Assembly (NCBI RefSeq): GCF_000426065.1
Contig: NZ_AUEQ01000011.1
Span: 297,954 to 361,953, forward strand
DNA: 64,000 nt
Origin: Mycobacterium sp. URHD0025
GTDB lineage: Bacteria > Actinomycetota > Actinomycetes > Mycobacteriales > Mycobacteriaceae
Direction of reading: 5' to 3'
Of the stretch, positions 62,253-64,000 are shown piece by piece. Position numbers and translations under genes: made by a program. Each line of letters starts with the position of its first letter. The first letter of the stretch is position 1. The notes below the pieces were generated by a model that did no database searches, was not told the DNA's origin, and saw only the letters and a list, made by a program, of their open reading frames with translations.

Positions 62253-64000
62253 CGTGGCTGCCCAGAATCAGTATGGTGCCGACTCGATCAAAGTGCTGGA
62301 AGGGCTCGAAGCCGTTCGTAAACGCCCCGGCATGTATATCGGCTCCACCGGTGAACGTGGCCTGCACCATCTTGTCTGGGAGGTCGTCGACAACGCGGTA
62401 GACGAGGCGATGGCCGGCTTCGCGACCAAGGTCGACGTCCGAATCCTCGAGGATGGCGGAGTCCAGGTCACCGACGACGGGCGTGGCATTCCGGTCGCCA
62501 TGCACTCCACCGGTATCCCGACCATCGACGTGGTCATGACGGTGCTGCACGCGGGCGGCAAGTTCGAAGAAGGCGCCTACCAGGTGTCCGGCGGCCTGCA
62601 CGGCGTCGGCGTCTCGGTGGTGAACGCACTGTCCACGCGGCTGGAAGCCGATGTGCGCACCGACGGCCACGAGTGGTTCCAGACGTATGACAACTCCGTG
62701 CCCGGAACCCTGCGCAAGGGTGAGAAGACGAAGGAGACCGGCACCACGATCCGGTTCTGGGCGGATCCGAACGTCTTCGAGACCACGGTCTACGACTTCG
62801 AGACCATCGCGCGGCGGTTGCAGGAGATGGCATTCCTGAACAAGGGCCTGACCATCGAGCTCACCGACGAGCGGGTGACTCAGGCCGAGGTGGTCGACGA
62901 GGTGGTCGCCGACACCGCGGCCGCCCCCAAGTCGGCGGAGGAGACGGCAGCCGAGGCGGCCGCGCCGCACAAGGTGAAGCACCGCACCTTCCACTACCCC
63001 GGCGGTCTGGTCGACTTCGTCAAGCACATCAACCGCACCAAGACCTCGATCCAGCCCAGCGTCATCGACTTCGACGGCAAGGGCCCCGGTCACGAGGTCG
63101 AGGTCGCGATGCAGTGGAACGCCGGCTACTCCGAATCGGTGCACACGTTCGCCAACACGATCAACACTCACGAGGGCGGTACCCACGAGGAAGGTTTCCG
63201 CTCGGCGCTGACCACCGTGGTGAACAAATACGCCAAGGACAAGAAGCTGCTGAAGGAGAAGGATCCGAACCTCACCGGCGATGACATCCGCGAGGGATTG
63301 GCCGCGGTCATCTCCGTGAAAGTGGCACAACCGCAGTTCGAGGGTCAGACCAAGACCAAGCTCGGGAACACCGAGGTCAAGTCGTTCGTCCAGAAGATCT
63401 GCAACGAGCAGCTCACCCACTGGTTCGAGGCCAATCCGGCCGAAGCCAAAACTGTTGTGAACAAGGCAGTTTCGTCAGCACAGGCCCGTATCGCCGCACG
63501 CAAGGCCCGCGAACTGGTCCGCCGTAAGAGTGCCACCGACATCGGCGGCCTGCCCGGCAAGCTGGCCGACTGCCGCTCCACCGATCCGACGAAGTCCGAA
63601 CTGTATGTGGTGGAGGGCGATTCGGCCGGCGGCTCGGCCAAGAGCGGCCGGGACTCGATGTTCCAGGCCATCCTGCCGCTGCGCGGCAAGATCATCAACG
63701 TCGAAAAGGCCCGCATCGACCGGGTTTTGAAGAACACCGAAGTCCAGGCCATCATCACCGCCCTGGGAACCGGCATCCACGACGAGTTCGACCTCAGCAA
63801 GCTGCGGTATCACAAGATCGTGTTGATGGCCGACGCCGATGTCGACGGCCAGCACATCTCGACCCTGCTGCTGACCCTGCTGTTCCGCTTCATGAAACCG
63901 CTGGTCGAGCACGGCCACATCTTCCTGGCCCAGCCGCCGCTGTACAAGCTCAAGTGGCAGCGTCAGGAACCGGAGTTCGCCTACTCAGACCGCGAGCGGG
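62253..64000 (+). CDS. gyrB: DNA gyrase subunit B, 3' end outside the window
   Basis: ATPase subunit of gyrase; 582 codons are present. Bergerat ATP-binding fold (VVDNAVDEAMAGF, DDGRGIPV, GLHGVGVSVVNALS), transducer domain, and TOPRIM with EGDSAGGSA (about 454) and the metal-binding DADVDGQH (about 524). The mycobacterial insertion ETAAEAAAPHKVKHRTFHYP is seen. GTG start with AAGGAG 12 nt upstream. The frame runs off the window within TOPRIM/tail. Confidence 0.97.

Overview
This window is a high-GC actinobacterial chromosome segment carrying the replication origin of a Mycobacterium/Mycolicibacterium-type organism. The dnaA-oriC-dnaN-recF-dciA-gyrB order, the rpmH-rnpA-yidD-yidC-jag-rsmG-parA-parB cluster and near-continuous orthologues of M. 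tuberculosis Rv3907c-Rv3922c and Rv0036c-Rv0058 all point there. Intact genes not found in tubercle bacilli (a tartrate locus, glucosylglycerate hydrolase, a fused amino-acid ABC transporter), an intein-free DnaB, and the Rv0036c-Rv0058 block lying left of the origin all suggest a fast-growing species. I cannot name the species.

Layout. 1-6.7 kb is accessory: dctA and a D-tartrate dehydratase gene diverge from a GntR/FCD regulator across a palindromic operator candidate; a TetR gene diverges from an amidase gene across two near-identical operators; an SDR follows. 6.9-34.6 kb is the Rv0058-to-Rv0036c block: dnaB, rplI-rpsR-ssb-rpsF, two paralogous membrane proteins with a remnant of a third copy between them, a GT87-like membrane protein with ponA1 and a DUF5318 protein, a DUF1707 protein, padR, ino1, an alpha/beta hydrolase, an F420-type oxidoreductase, GntR, the ABC importer, marR, glucosylglycerate hydrolase, SDR, leuS, mtc28, small membrane proteins, a YqgE protein, an MFS transporter and a DinB/maleylpyruvate-isomerase-like protein. 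A DxDxDG-repeat protein sits at the junction with pcnA.

35.2-48.0 kb is the envelope/redox cluster: pcnA diverging from a Nudix gene, then a DUF6049 protein, murJ fused to a pseudokinase, sigM-rsmA, trxB-trxC and cwlM. 48.0-49.0 kb holds a 25-nt tandem repeat and a decayed reading frame. 49.0-55.5 kb is the chromosome-partition and membrane-insertase cluster on the minus strand, with three parS sites inside coding sequence. 55.5-64.0 kb holds the dnaA promoter and leader, dnaA, oriC, dnaN, gnd, recF, dciA and a truncated gyrB.

Functionally the window couples replication start (DnaA, DnaN, DnaB, DciA, Gyrase, RecF), segregation (ParAB/parS), single-strand binding, translation and cell-wall growth (PonA1, MurJ, CwlM) to redox control (SigM/RsmA, TrxB/TrxC). 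Fourteen genes carry a TANNNT hexamer 6-8 nt before the start codon, the usual sign of mycobacterial leaderless transcripts; this decided several starts. No tRNA, rRNA, CRISPR or intact mobile element was seen.
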